A stretch of 62,000 nt of DNA. Source: Cryptomeria japonica. Lineage: Eukaryota; Streptophyta; Pinopsida; Cupressales; Cupressaceae. The DNA is taken from NCBI RefSeq assembly GCF_030272615.1, contig NC_081413.1:330183802-330245801 (forward strand), written 5' to 3'. How positions within the stretch are numbered: the first letter of the stretch is position 1; each line of letters begins with the position of its first letter. Under the pieces are notes generated by a model. It had not been told where the DNA came from. It did not search any database and saw only the letters and a list, made by a program, of their open reading frames with translations. The position numbers were made by a program, and so were the translations under genes. This document shows positions 45,999 through 57,358 of this stretch, piece by piece.

Positions 45999-47402
45999 CG
46001 AGATCCGATTTGACTTCATCGTACTTGCATTGATTCGTTTATGAGATGTCTTTTATATGCTTTATTCTATATGTATGCATTTCTTTTCAATATGAATGTA
46101 TGTAATGCAAATGATTATGAATGTCTTTTTTTATTTCTTTTCATATGCAAATAGATGAGTATGTAATGAGTAATATGAGTAATGCAATGTTTTCATTTTT
46201 CTATGCAATAAGATGAATGCAGATAAGTGAATAATGAAATATATGAATCTATATTAAAATATTTATGTATGCAACTAAACATCTCAAAACATAAATACTC
46301 GATTGAAGAAATGATGATAAATAGACCACTTAGTGTAAGAAATGACAATGCTTTCAGCTCTCATTCAACAGATAAAGAGATTATTACCATATCGAAATCA
46401 CTCTAAAGTCACAAAAATGCAGAATGATATGCAAAATGATATGCGAAATGCAACCTAAACCTAGTCACTGGATTTAAAATACTTAAGATTCATCATCGAG
46501 CATAACGAATACAACAGGCATGTTAGAGTTCCTTTCTTTTTCAATGTGCAATATTTATTATCTTGTCCGCAATGACCCTTTTTTTCGTTCATATCCTTGG
46601 ACAGATTTCGTAGGGACCCAAATTGCATCATAAAGAAATTCCCTCAAAACAAACAAAGAAATGATATGGACCTCCCTGTAGCATACAAATAAGTGGAGTC
46701 GAGGTATGTGAGGCAATTTCACCTTGTTGTGAAGGCTCTTAGCATAGACACCCAGCTAATTTAGATGTTTCTAGATCATTGGGATCATTCCTACAAGAAG
46801 AAAACAAAGAAAATATTATGCCCCCAATCCTTGCTCCTCTTAGTCACAATAGACTTCCTCGAGTTACTCAGAGGGATAATAATCGAAAACCAATATAAAA
46901 GACAACATACAAAGAAAATTTTCATTCATAGCTCAAATTGTTTAGTGATTGTTTTCCGTTATGTTGTTTTGCTTGTTTACTTAGTGATAAAAACTCTTTG
47001 GTAGTTAGGAGATAGGTGACTGACTTGGAGTGGATGACCAGGTTTCACTGATGGAAAGATGACTTGGTTGACATTACTTAGGATATGTGAATTGCTTAGT
47101 CAAGTAACCTAAGACTAGGATGTTGATCAGTTTCAAGTCATGAAGGTTCCAACAAACTAGGATGTCACAAAAGTGACTGAAATTTATGCACAAGCGAAAG
47201 CAAAGATGCATGAAAGCGGGAAATGCCAACGTTGCATTGATAGATGGAGCGCTTGAGTAAAAGAGGCACTTGTTTGCCAGGTTTTCACCTGCTTGGTAGA
47301 GATTCACTTTTTTTTATACCAAGGTGCCTGCTTATTAGGTTTTCACCAGGGTATTTTTTTCAGGACTTTTTCTAGTTGTACATGTTGGTGGCACAGAGAA
47401 TG
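45999..47402. other. Element F spacer between the PMD gene and integrase
   Basis: AT-rich, no supported gene. Near 47040-47360 the phrase CAGGTTTTCACC or a close form recurs three to four times. Converging 3' ends of the sense and antisense transcripts are expected here. Confidence 0.5.
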
Positions 47403-48527
47403 CTAAGTGAAGAATTTATTCAAGTGGATGGTGTTAATCAATTCACGGAGCTGTTCTCCTTCTAAATTTGGGAGTTGATAGGCACTCGAGCTGAATACTG
47501 CAGTAACGATGTAGGGACCCAGCCAGTTGGGTTCAAACTTCCCTTTATTGTCTCGAAACTGCTAATTTTTGGGATTTTCTCTTAGAACTAGGTCACCAAC
47601 CTGAAATTCTCTTTGTCTAACTTTCTTGTTATATCCTCTGGACATTCTCTTTTGATATACTCTGAGTTGATCAAATGCCACTTGCCGACGCTCATCCAGC
47701 AATTTGAGTTCTTGCAATCTAGATATTCTACGATCTTCATTAGTAACAAGACCTTGCAAATAAACTCTTAGAGATGGTATTTCTACTTCAATAGGTAGTA
47801 CTGCTTCAGACCCATACACCAAAGAGAAAGGTGTAGCCCCAGTAGGTGTTCTGATACTTGTTCTGTAAGCCCATAGTGCATGATTGAGCTGTAGATGCCA
47901 ATCCTTCCTAGATTTGTTCACTGTTATGTGCAAGATAGTCAGTAGGTTTTTGTTAGATGCCTCAACTTGTCCATTACCTTGAGGGTAATATACTGATGAC
48001 CAGTGTTGTTTTATTTTGAATTTCTCACAAATCTCATCCATATCTCTATTCTTGAACTATCCTTCATTATCAATCACGATGGATGAAGGTATCCCATACC
48101 TGCAGATGATATAGTTCAGGATGAACAAGGCGACTTGTTTACCGGTTTCTTTGATGAGCGGAACCGCCTCTACCCACTTGGTGAAATACTCAGTGATAGT
48201 TATGATGAATTTATGTCCGTTGGATGAAGCAGGATATATCTAACCAATGAGATCAAAGGCCCATTGCTAAAAATGCCAGTGTGTAATAAATGGTATAAGG
48301 TCCCTTGTCGGGGCATGTATGAGATTTCCATGAAGCTGACATTTCTCACAAGTCTTAGCAAATTTGATGGCATAAATTTCCATGTCTGGCCAGTAGTAGC
48401 TAGCCCGTAGTTTCTGAGCTAAAGTAAGACCATTCGAATGACATCCACAAATACCTTCATGAACTTCTGATAACACACATTTAGATTCTTCAGTTTTTAG
48501 ACATCTAAGCAATGTACCATCCAAACC
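47403..48527 (-). pseudogene. Gypsy/Tat integrase of element F
   Basis: N-terminal zinc region with VLSEVHEGICGCHSNG and TCEKCQLHG (HHCC). The core has FDLIG for the first Asp, VIDNEG for the second, and GQVEASNK for the Glu, with WSSVYYPQGNGQ between. Then WAYRTSIRTPTGATPFSLVY, ALL typical of Gypsy integrase, and a C-terminal part VGDLVLRENPKN with GPYIVTAVF. Stops after ITHWHF, at FDLIG, at NEG and at NPKN. Last codons near HLNKFFT, stop at 47403. Confidence 0.92.
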
Positions 48528-49172
48528 TCATCTAAATAAATCATTAGCTATGATAACATACCGTGAAGCATTTTGGGTTAGGTTTCTTTTCTCATTTCGG
48601 GTAAAATTTCTAGGGATAATTTGGTCGCATAGATAGGAATAGATGTGGTTGTATCGGGATGAGTCATGTCCAATAATAGAATAGACTATTTGGGTCTCAA
48701 GAGAATCATAGGTGGGGAAATATAACTCTTCCACCAGCAAATCAAAGAGAAAATTGGACTCTTGTAACTCAGGTATAGATGCCAAGGTGGCCATAACATC
48801 TGCTGCTTTGTTTGCGCATCTAGGAATCTGTTGGAATGATACAAAAGAAAAATACTTCTTAAGATCATCAACCATCCTTTTGTAAGGCATGAATTTCTCA
48901 TCTTGAGTATGATATGTATCGTTGATTTGGTTAACCACTAGCTGAGAATCTCCATAGATATACAATTCTGCAACCTTCCATTCAATAGCTAGTTTTATCC
49001 CGTTCACCAAAGCTTCATATTCTGCAATGTTATTTGTGCAAGGGAATAGAATCTTATAAGACTTTGGGATTGAATACTTCTGAGGAGTAATGAATAATAT
49101 GCCAGCACCTGAACCATTTTGAGTAAAGGACCCATCAAAGAACATTTTCCAAGGTTGTTGAGTAAGATGCAT
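48528..49172 (-). pseudogene. Second, archaeal-type RNase H of element F
   Basis: Opens with WKMFFDGSFTQNGSGAGI (first Asp), then NNIAEYEALVNGIKLA (Glu), YGDSQLVVNQIND (Asp) and ANKAADVMATLAS (last Asp region). All catalytic residues appear present. This second RNase H (RVT_3-like, PF13456) after the normal one is the mark of the Tat group. The 214-codon stretch is open; the polyprotein is broken on both sides. It probably takes over or assists RNA removal or primer handling. Confidence 0.93.
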
Positions 49173-49676
49173 TATTAGTTCATCTGGAAACTATATATGT
49201 AGTGGTTGAGAGTCTTCAAGCAGAGCTTCAACAAGTTGATCAGCAATTACCTATCCTTTTATGGCTTTTCGTTCCACATATTCAATGTCAAACTCTGTAA
49301 GGATCACGACTCATTTCGCTAATCTTCCTGTAAGTGTTGCCTTATTGAGAAGATACTTGAGTGGATCAATTTTGGCCACTAGCTTGACTGAATGTGCTAG
49401 CATGTAGTGCCTCAGTTTTTGTGATGCAATGACTAATGCCAAGAATGCTTTTTCTATTATAGTATAGTTCATTTCATAAGACACCAATGTCCTGCTAATG
49501 TAATAAATAGCTCATTCCTTTTTATTGTCATCCTGTTGCGCCAGAAGTGCCCCCAGTGATGAATCGGTTGTTGATATATATAAGATTAGTGGTTTACCCT
49601 AAATCGATGGCATCAATATTGGTGGATTTGATAGGTACTCTTTTATCTACTGAAGATGTTATTCTCACTACTGATC
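49173..49676 (-). pseudogene. First RNase H (RT-linked) of element F
   Basis: Decayed but readable: SYEMNYTIIEKAFLALVIAS, QKLRHYMLAHSVKLV, DPLKYLLNKATLTGRLAK and FDIEYVERKAIKG are standard for the Gypsy RNase H/connection region. Stops after GRLAK, KAIKG and PLHI, and a frame break right after the RT at 49677. Confidence 0.85.
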
Positions 49677-50841
49677 CTAGTTGTATATTACTCCTTTTCT
49701 CAATACCTTTGTGAAAGGTTGAGCTTTGTCTGCTAGCTGAGAAATGAAGCATCTGATGGATTGGAGATGTCCCTGTAGACTTCTCATTTGACTGATGTTC
49801 TTCAGAGGTGGCATTTCCATTATGGCTTGGACCTTCTTAGGATCAACCTCGATTCCCTTCTTTGAAATGATGTAGCCAAATAGTTTACCAGATGTCACTT
49901 CGAATGCACACTTCTTTGGATTTAACCGGAGTTTGAACTTTTCCATTCTGTCTAGTATAGGACCTAACTCTTGAATATGCGTTGATCTCTTCATAGTCTT
50001 CACTAAGGTGTCATCAACATAATCTTCCATATTCTTATGCATCATGTCATGAAAAATGGTAGTAATTGCTCTTTGATAGGTTTCTCCTGCATTCTTTAGC
50101 CCAAATGGTATGATGTTCCAGCAAAAGGTTCCCCATGCATAGGTGAATGCTATCTTTTCTTGATCTCCAGGAGCTATTTTGATTTGGTTGTAGCTAGAGA
50201 ATCTGTCCATTAGTGAGTACATCTCATACCTAGCAGTCATGTCGACTATCATATCAATATTTGATAATGGAAAGTCGTCATTCGGGCACACTTTGTTAAG
50301 ATCTATGAAGTCTGTGCAAACTCTGATGGATTTGTCTACCTTTGACACAGGTACTATGTTTGAAATCCATTCAGCATAATCTATAGCTCTGATGAATCTA
50401 GCTTTGAGCAGTTTTTCTAGTTCAACCTTGACTAATAGTGCTACATGCGGGTGCATCTTACAGAGTTTTTGCTTAATTGGTTTTACTCCTGGTGTGATTG
50501 AAAGATGGTACATAATGAGATCAGGATCCAAGCCTGGCATATCGAAGTATGTCCATGCAAAATTTATTTTCTTTTCTGAGAATAGCTGAGTGAAATCCTT
50601 CAATTCTTCTGCTGATAGTGATTGAGCTACATGAATGATGTGTGGTGTCTCTTGACTCCCAATTTCCACTTGTTGAGTTGGCTCAATCAACATGGAAGAC
50701 CTCTCCTGGAAATGAGTTGGCAGTATATCAAGTATCTCACCTTCAGGCGCCTCAGAGAGGTTTTCACCTTTAGGTATGTCCTTTATTTTCTCTTTTTTAG
50801 ATTCTGACACCGCTACAATGTGGTTTTCACCATCAGATCTT
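49677..50841 (-). pseudogene. Gypsy/Tat reverse transcriptase of element F
   Basis: N-terminal linker, then FAWTYFDMPGLDPDLIMYHL, RFIRAIDYAEWISNIVPV, RVCTDFIDLNKVCPND, YSLMDRFSSYNQIKI (first Asp), PFGLKNAGETYQRA and EDYVDDTLVKT, the canonical YVDD box, then LRLNPKKCAFEVTSGKLFGY. From 50810 to 49677 it is open for 377 codons. Odd residues: FSSYNQ where FSGYNQ is usual, and GETYQ for GATYQ. It is out of frame with the protease block. It copies element RNA into DNA. Confidence 0.93.
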
Positions 50842-51480
50842 TTATTTTTTATTTTTCTTGTTTTTGTGACTAAGATACTTGATATCCACTTCAGTTATGT
50901 TTTCACTCTGTCCACTGGTGGAAGAGTCTATAGGTTCAACTGCATTGAGATAATAGGCTAATGTATAGTCATTGACAAAAGTAGGTATATTCATGGGCTG
51001 GTATTGTAAAGTACAGTCAATCAATTCAGGATGTACTAAGGATAAATTTTGGATAGGTTCAAGAGCATTCATGGTATTATTATCACAGTGGCAGATCAAA
51101 AAGTGGATTTCTAGAAGAATACCTTGTGTAAGTGTCTCGAGACTAGAAAGAGTCAGATCATGATTATTAAAGTTCACTTTAATATTTAGTTGATCTAATC
51201 CAATAGTCATACTTGTAACGTCATTCACTATGCTAGACTGGATGTCATATCGTGGTTGAACAATGATAAGATCAGTAGAAAAATTTTCATTGTTTGTATC
51301 ACATGATTTCGAATTTGAGGCTGAGTAGATATTGTCCTGAATAAGACTGTCATCAAGGTCATTAGAGTCATCAGATGAAGTTTTTGAGTCTTCTTCAAGT
51401 GATTTAGTAAGTGTATGTATGGTATCAACACCAACATCTTTAATACTACAAGTTCCTTCATGTTGTGGTTCATTTGTCAT
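50842..51480 (-). pseudogene. Polyprotein linker between protease and RT (element F)
   Basis: 212 open codons, acidic and Ser/Asn/Asp-rich (KTSSDDSNDLDDSLI), with repeated ILE/HPELIDCTLQYQP-like hydrophobic patches and ending SHKNKKNKK. No domain recognised. Position and composition fit the long variable spacer of Tat polyproteins. Confidence 0.6.
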
Positions 51481-51550
51481 TTGTATCTAACACACCTATT
51501 GACATGGTCTTGATGTTTATTGTGATTTTCTGTCGTCTACTCCATTCATC

Positions 51551-52486
51551 TTATTCTGGACTGATAACTGGTTCTTGTTCTGTAGCTTCCAACTCTTCTT
51601 GTGTAGTGCTATACTTGATTTGTTCTGTTTTAGGATGGGGGTACATAGATGAGAAGCTTTCTGGTATTCTTCCTTCTTTCAGTCCTTGTTCATAATTTTC
51701 TTTTCTCTTTTGTCTAATTTCATGTATTTCTTTCTCTAGTGTTATGTGCATTAGCTCTTGAGTATCATCTATGACACTGCTAGACTGTTCTGGAGTTTCT
51801 GTAGTGGATGTGTCTGAGAGGCAGTCACGACCCCATTCATACTCGTTTGAGTCAGTCTCTGAATTGTGTACTTGCTGCCTGCCAGTATATGTGACTGGAA
51901 CTTTTAGTGGTGCAAACAATCCTCTGATTCTTACTACTTCATCTCTTATATCTTCTGGGACCTCAACTTCTTGTATTATTGTAGTTGACACCATCGAATC
52001 TTGAGCACTGACTGTTTCTTCTTTCTTGATTGCTGATTCCTCTTTCTCTTTTCTACACTCTGCTTTTGTTTGTTGAGTGTCTACTTCTTGTAATGTTGAA
52101 GGCGATATTCTTTTCTGCCACTTAGACTTAGAAACATGTTTTTGGTTTGATGTCTTTTTCGGATTGTATCCCAGTCCAACCTTATCATTTGTGGATTTTG
52201 TTTGCAGCTGAATTGGTTCAGTAATACCTTCCTTTTGTTTGCCCAGAGGACCAATACCTGAATATCCCATGTGTTGAATCATTTTGTAGCCAGGACTATA
52301 TTGGTTATAGGAAATATCACAATGTCGTACCTCCTCATTTTGACTATCTTCCTTAAAGAGCCAGTTAAGAACATCATCCTCTTCTATTTCATCCACCAAG
52401 GAGGTAGAGGAGTGTACAAAGAGACCATCATACATGGTATTCGGAGCTGAAGTTTGTGTTCTCATATCCTCGGATGGCTTGCCCAA
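51551..52486 (-). pseudogene. G-patch-containing segment of the Tat polyprotein (element F)
   Basis: 311 open codons in the same frame as the protease, one stop downstream of it. It contains PGYKMIQHMGYSGIGPLGKQ and GITEPIQ, a G-patch (glycine-patterned nucleic-acid-binding or helicase-activating motif), around residue 65. A Lys-rich and then acidic region follows. G-patch modules next to protease occur in some plant Gypsy and animal retroviral proteins. The role is probably RNA binding or cofactor recruitment in the particle. Confidence 0.8.
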
Positions 52487-53488
52487 CTATTTTGGTGATG
52501 GAGGGAGAGAAACTAATGAAAGTATCAGTTCTATCTTGTAGCCATCCATGTTGGTATTTGTAATCTTCAATCTCTTTTCTAAGTCTTTCATCAATGTTTC
52601 TGGATCTTCATTTGTAGAGGCTGCCCTATTATGAGGCACAAAAGTATCTGCACCTTTTATCAATGCATTACAAATGACATTTATATCAACAAAAATACTG
52701 ACTTCAACTCCATTATAAGCTAACTTTAGGCATTGATCGTATGTTGATGGTACTGCCTTCATTTCATGAATCCACGACCTGCCTAGTAAAATATTGTATG
52801 ACAATGGAATATCCAGTACCTGGAAAAGGACATCTCTCTCTACTGGTCCCACTCTAACTGGTAATGATGCCAAACCTTTGGAGGTCCTTTCTTCTTCATC
52901 ATAGGCTTTTATTGTTATTTTCTTGCCGAGATCAATGACATTTTCAAAGAATCTTAGTTGTGTAAGCAGACTCTAAGTACAAATATTCAACCCCGCGCCT
53001 CCATCTATCAAAACATGCTTGACTCTATGTTTGTGGATCATGAATTCAATATGCAATGGCTGGTTATGTGGATGATTTAGTGAGTTTTCATCTTCTTCAG
53101 AGAAGGTCAGATAGTGAGGTGAAGTTAGATGACCCACCATAGACTGAAACCGATCAATGTCTAAATCTTTTGGAATGTTGGTGGTGAGCAATGCTTTGTC
53201 TAGAATTTCTTTGTGAGCAGACAAGAGTTTTAGCAATTCAAAGATTGAGATTTGAGCATTTGTCCTTTTCAACTGTTCAATGACACTATATCCAGAAGAT
53301 GATGATGAAGTTAACCTTTTGAATTTGTCCAAGGTTGATTCTTTTTGTTTGTTTGATTGGGCTGGTGGGTTTAATGTTGCTTGAGCTGGATTGGAAGAAC
53401 TAGCTCCTTGGAGAGTGACTTTCTTTTGAGATCGGGTCAGAGATCTTGCATATCGTGATTCATTTGGTTTATCTTGGACTATAATCAC
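52487..53488 (-). pseudogene. Aspartic protease region of element F
   Basis: HRVKHVLIDGGAGLNI holds the active-site Asp in the form DGG, as in Tat elements where others have DTG or DSG. LPVRVGPVERDVLFQVLD and YNILLGRSWIHEMKAVPST form the second half. A stop at 52973 right after the active-site strand cuts it. The upstream part has EEDENSLNHPHNQPLHIEF. It matures the polyprotein. Confidence 0.88.
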
Positions 53489-55262
53489 ATTGCAATATTT
53501 GGATCACATTGCAATATTCAGATTGGGAAGGTTCAATCATGTTGATGATGTTGTCATTGCTGGTATAAGTATAATTTACCTTGGTGCCTCCTTTGGTCTT
53601 TGAAGAATCACCTTGTTCGTAAACAGGCAAAGGGTCCTTAAATACTTTATGATCAACATTGGTCAGGTGATTCCCAACAACAACTTTACCAGCGTCTATG
53701 AGATCTTGAATCTCATGTTTTAGCTTCATGCAATTGTTTATGTTATGACCTTTATTCCGATGGAAGTCACAGTATTCATTTTCTCTCTACCATCTTGGTT
53801 TGACTTCTAGATCATATGGTCTGGAGTTATCTGGTAGCATTATCAAGTTGTTTGCCAACAGATTTTTGAAAGCGGATTCATATGATTCTTCGGGAGGAGT
53901 AAAATCATGCTTAGGTTTGGAAAGCCAAGGCTTTTCTTTGAACCATTCTTTTGTTTTCTTTGGTGGATTTTCTATTGCAGCCTCAATAGCTTTAAGTGCT
54001 TGTGTACCACTAGCCAAGTTGAATATTGTGGGCTTTGTGTTAGCTTTAACAGTATCTACTACCCCATCATTAACAACATTCTTGTTGTTGTCTTTGCCAA
54101 ATTTCCAATACTTGTTCTTCTCTTTAGAGATAGATCCTGGTTGTGTTTCTTTCCAAGGTGAGATATCTCCCTTTTTTATGAGCACATCTTTGATTCGAAT
54201 GGCATCATCTACCATTTTGTTAAATGATGGGTGTATTTGCATTTGTACACTATACTTCAGTTTGGGGACCAAGTTATTGACAAATATATCCATTTTCTCA
54301 GAGTCTGGGATAGGTCAAGAATACCTAGAAAACATCTTTCTCCAGCATTGGAGGAAAGTAAGAAGAGGCTCCCCTATTTTTTGTTTAGTATTGTAAAGCT
54401 CGATCATAGTCACAAGATGTTGAATGTTGTATGAGTACTGCTGTAAAAATAGTTGGATTAGTTCTTCAAACATTTTTATTCCTTTGGGTAGACTTGAGAA
54501 CCATTCCATTGCTTGACCCCCTAAAATCCTTGGGAAAAGGCGCATGAGGCACGTTTGATCGTGCATGAACTCCATACAAGCGACACAAAACTCTCTGACA
54601 TGATCTTGAGGATCCGAGGTACCATCATATTTATCAAATTTTGGGATCTCCACTTGTGAAGGAAATGGATGCATGTATAGATTCTTGTCAAATGGAAAGG
54701 GACATATTGTTTCCAGAGAATATTGTTTTGGGGACATATCTTTATTCTTCAATTCTGTGACCTCCATCCGTAAGGCTTGTAATTGTTTGTGTACCATGAG
54801 TATAGGCGATTATTCATTTTTAGTAACGAGTGTCTGAACATCATATCCAGTAGGAAGTTTGGCACCTTGTTTTTCTAGTTCTAAGAAATAGTCTTCCTTC
54901 TCTCGGGTCATGATATCTTTCATCATTTTTCTAAAGTCTTTGTCCTTTTGACAGTCACAAATTTCTTTTCTGGAGGTTTAGTGTCTTCGTCAGTCTCAAT
55001 TGATGATGAGGAATCATTATCATTTTCGAGAATGTTATTATCTTCCTTGTTTCCATCATTGTGTTCCGTCTCATACATAGTGGGAGATTTAGGCTCATCA
55101 AAAATTGGTCCACTTGATGACGACAGTATGTCTGTGAGTGGATCCTTCACATAGAATGGATTATCTTGATATTTGAAGGGTTTTTCTTTGCCTTTGGCTT
55201 CTTTCTTGCGAGAACTCCTGGTTTGTGTAGGAATTTTTATGGATTAGTTTGACCTAAAGTTG
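53469..55262 (-). pseudogene. Gag of element F (Gypsy/Tat)
   Basis: The start is not certain; the frame is readable from about 55262 (basic, then KDPLTDIL and an acidic Ser/Asp region), with a frame shift near 54930. The capsid part shows IPKFDKYDGTSDPQDHVREF, LGGQAMEWFSSLPKG, LFLQQYSYNIQHLVTM, EPLLTFLQCWRKMFS, standard for the Gypsy gag family (PF03732). A stop at 54315 separates MDIFVNNLVPKLKYSVQMQI. After another stop comes FHRNKGHNINNCMKLKHEIQ, the His/Cys motif before the protease. Forms the particle around element RNA. Confidence 0.88.
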
Positions 55263-55555
55263 TTTGTGATGCAGAGGTCAAGATCAATTTCAGAGCTAGT
55301 TGTTCTATTTAGAGTATTGTTTGGGAGAAACAACTGAGATTCAGTCTGGTTTCAGGAATGATCTATCCTATATAAGACGTTATCTAAGTGACTAAAATTT
55401 GATAGGTAGTTGATTGAACTAGCTGAAAGATGATCGACCAAATCGTGCAATGCAAATGGTAGAGGTACACTATCTTGATTTGTTTATGCTCAGGAAAATG
55501 ATAACCAGTATTATGTTTGCTGTAGACTATTTTTAGGCAAATTTGACTGTTCTGT

Positions 55556-55860
55556 TTTGATAAAACCATTGACTCGTATGACAAGATTTTCAGAACCGGA
55601 CAATAATTTAGCAGCTATAGGACGACAAAAGTTCTATTTCGTACGAGTTGCTGCCTTGTACCGTATGACATATGGGTATAAGCAAGATGAAAAAAGACTT
55701 AGGGTCATTCTGTTTCGTACGATACATGATATAGATCTAGATGATAGATAAAAATGACTTGTACGATACAAGATCAGGTCTAGGATGACAAATCAAAAGA
55801 TTCGTATGACACAGGATCAAGTGCAACACGATAAATTATCAGACTCGTACGACTGTTCAT
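55556..55860. repeat. TCGTACGA-like motif cluster in the gag leader of F
   Basis: Units include GACTCGTATGACAAG, TTTCGTACGAGTTG, TACCGTATGACAT, TTTCGTACGATACA, CTTGTACGATACAAG, ATTCGTATGACAC and GACTCGTACGAC. Same consensus as in the PMD intron at 43660-43915. The short plus-strand ORF here has no signature. Confidence 0.75.
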
Positions 55861-55963
55861 AGGACAAAGCCTAGAAATTATGAGTTTTTTTGATTGTTGA
55901 GTATGATAATTGAGTTTGACCAATTCTGAGATGGACTGATTTTGGACCAGGATACAAAATTTT

Positions 55964-56119
55964 GACTTAAGATGGACAAGTTCTGACATGAACAGAGTTT
56001 CAACTTAAGATGGACTAATTTCTGACATGGACAGAGTTTCAACTTAGGATGGACTAGTTTCTGACATTGATAGAGTTTCGACTTAAGATGGACTAATTTC
56101 TGACACGGACAAAGTTTCT
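55964..56119. repeat. 39-bp tandem repeat, four copies
   Basis: Four adjacent units of the type ACTTAAGATGGACTAATTTC plus TGACATGGACAGAGTTTCA, with a few changes each, in the untranslated leader of element F. Confidence 0.9.
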
Positions 56120-57124
56120 AATCACTAAGTTGATTTCTTGTCTTCTCCAATTTTTCGTATTTCAATTTTTGTTTTAGGGATGAAAACACAGAAAACACGT
56201 AGTATGTATAGTAACTCCAATCACAGCATGCAAACCCTAAGGAATTTGGTGAGGAAAGAAAACCTTTCCTTGTAGACTCAGGTACACATGCAATAGCTAA
56301 TCAAAATACAACCGCTGAGTCTCATGCAATGGATTCTCAATGCTGTATTATCCGACTCCAAACGCTAATGGGGGCACGAAATGACAAGTATCTTGGGAGA
56401 GTTACTATCTCTCTTGCACAAAGATTATCCCCCTTTCGGAGATGAACCAGGTAGCTTCTAATTTTCAATTGGAACTAGTCAGGGATCCGTTTAGCGCGTC
56501 AAGGTATAAACTCAATTAAGAGGTCTCCCAGCCTTGAAAACCAAGGTTTAATATACTCAAAGGTACGAAGGAGAGCTATTCCCAAGCATTACCGTTGACT
56601 TGATTTTCATCAAATCACATTTATTTTATAGTGGGTTGGAGTACTCGGCATTTAAACATTCCCAGTTAGGTCATTCCCCTCACACCAGCCGTAATGGCTT
56701 TAAGAGTTTTTCAACCCCTCGGGAGGGCAGGCTTGCTAAAGATGTACAAATCTCAAACAAAGCAAAAGCCTCAAGGGTCTGGATTTCTGATTGTCTAGAA
56801 AAAGACAAGAGCATACTCTCCTACCTCTCAGAATCTTCTAAAAACATGAAAGACAGATTTGTTCTTTAACCAGATAGCAATTTAGGTTCCTAAAAATGAA
56901 TTTAAAGAATACACGATGTTTAGTCGATTCTCCTCAAGCAACCTGCAAAGACAACAAATCAGTAGTCATATTGTCTTTGTGCGACAATCATATTATTCGA
57001 CAAGCGTTCTGCAAAAACTGATTAGGCTGTGAAAAATTCTGAGATAAACAGATAAACAGTCAGGATCAGTCATCAAAATAATCAATAAAAATCATGAAAT
57101 TTGCCCTTTTTTTACTTTTTTACT
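56120..57124 (-). other. Element F leader, no gene
   Basis: Untranslated leader between the 5' LTR and gag. Higher GC than the LTR. No coding frame that I trust: an 89-codon plus-strand ORF at 56600-56869 lacks any signature. Confidence 0.6.
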
Positions 57125-57256
57125 AGAAAATACAGAGTTGTACGACAGTATAAAAACTCATACGATACACGATTCCAAATCGTACGAGACATGATTCTAG
57201 TTCATACGATACCTACAATTTGTCATTTTAGTCTGTGGGAAATGTCGTACGAGATG
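57125..57256. repeat. Second leader cluster of TCGTACGA-like motifs in F
   Basis: Includes GTTGTACGACAG, CTCATACGATACACG, AATCGTACGAGACATG, TTCATACGATACC and ATGTCGTACGAGATG within about 130 bp of the primer site side of the 5' LTR. Confidence 0.75.
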
Positions 57257-57336
57257 TATGGATGAAAATTTGAAAAATTTGGAAAATAACAAAAAACAAA
57301 GCAGTCAGTCTTGTAGGCCAAAAAATGTAGTCTTCT

Positions 57337-57354
57337 ACCCCACGGCGGGGGCCA
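57337..57354 (-). promoter_or_regulatory. Candidate primer binding site of element F
   Basis: On the minus strand TGGCCCCCGCCGTGGGGT starts four bases after the LTR end. It resembles the TGGCGCCCACCGTGGGGC site that I recall from other plant Gypsy elements. The tRNA species is not assigned. Confidence 0.65.
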
Positions 57355-57358
57355 GAGA

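Noticed and set aside
53800-54396. 198-codon plus-strand ORF over F gag
   Set aside because: The opposite strand reads clear Gypsy gag motifs; no signature in this frame.
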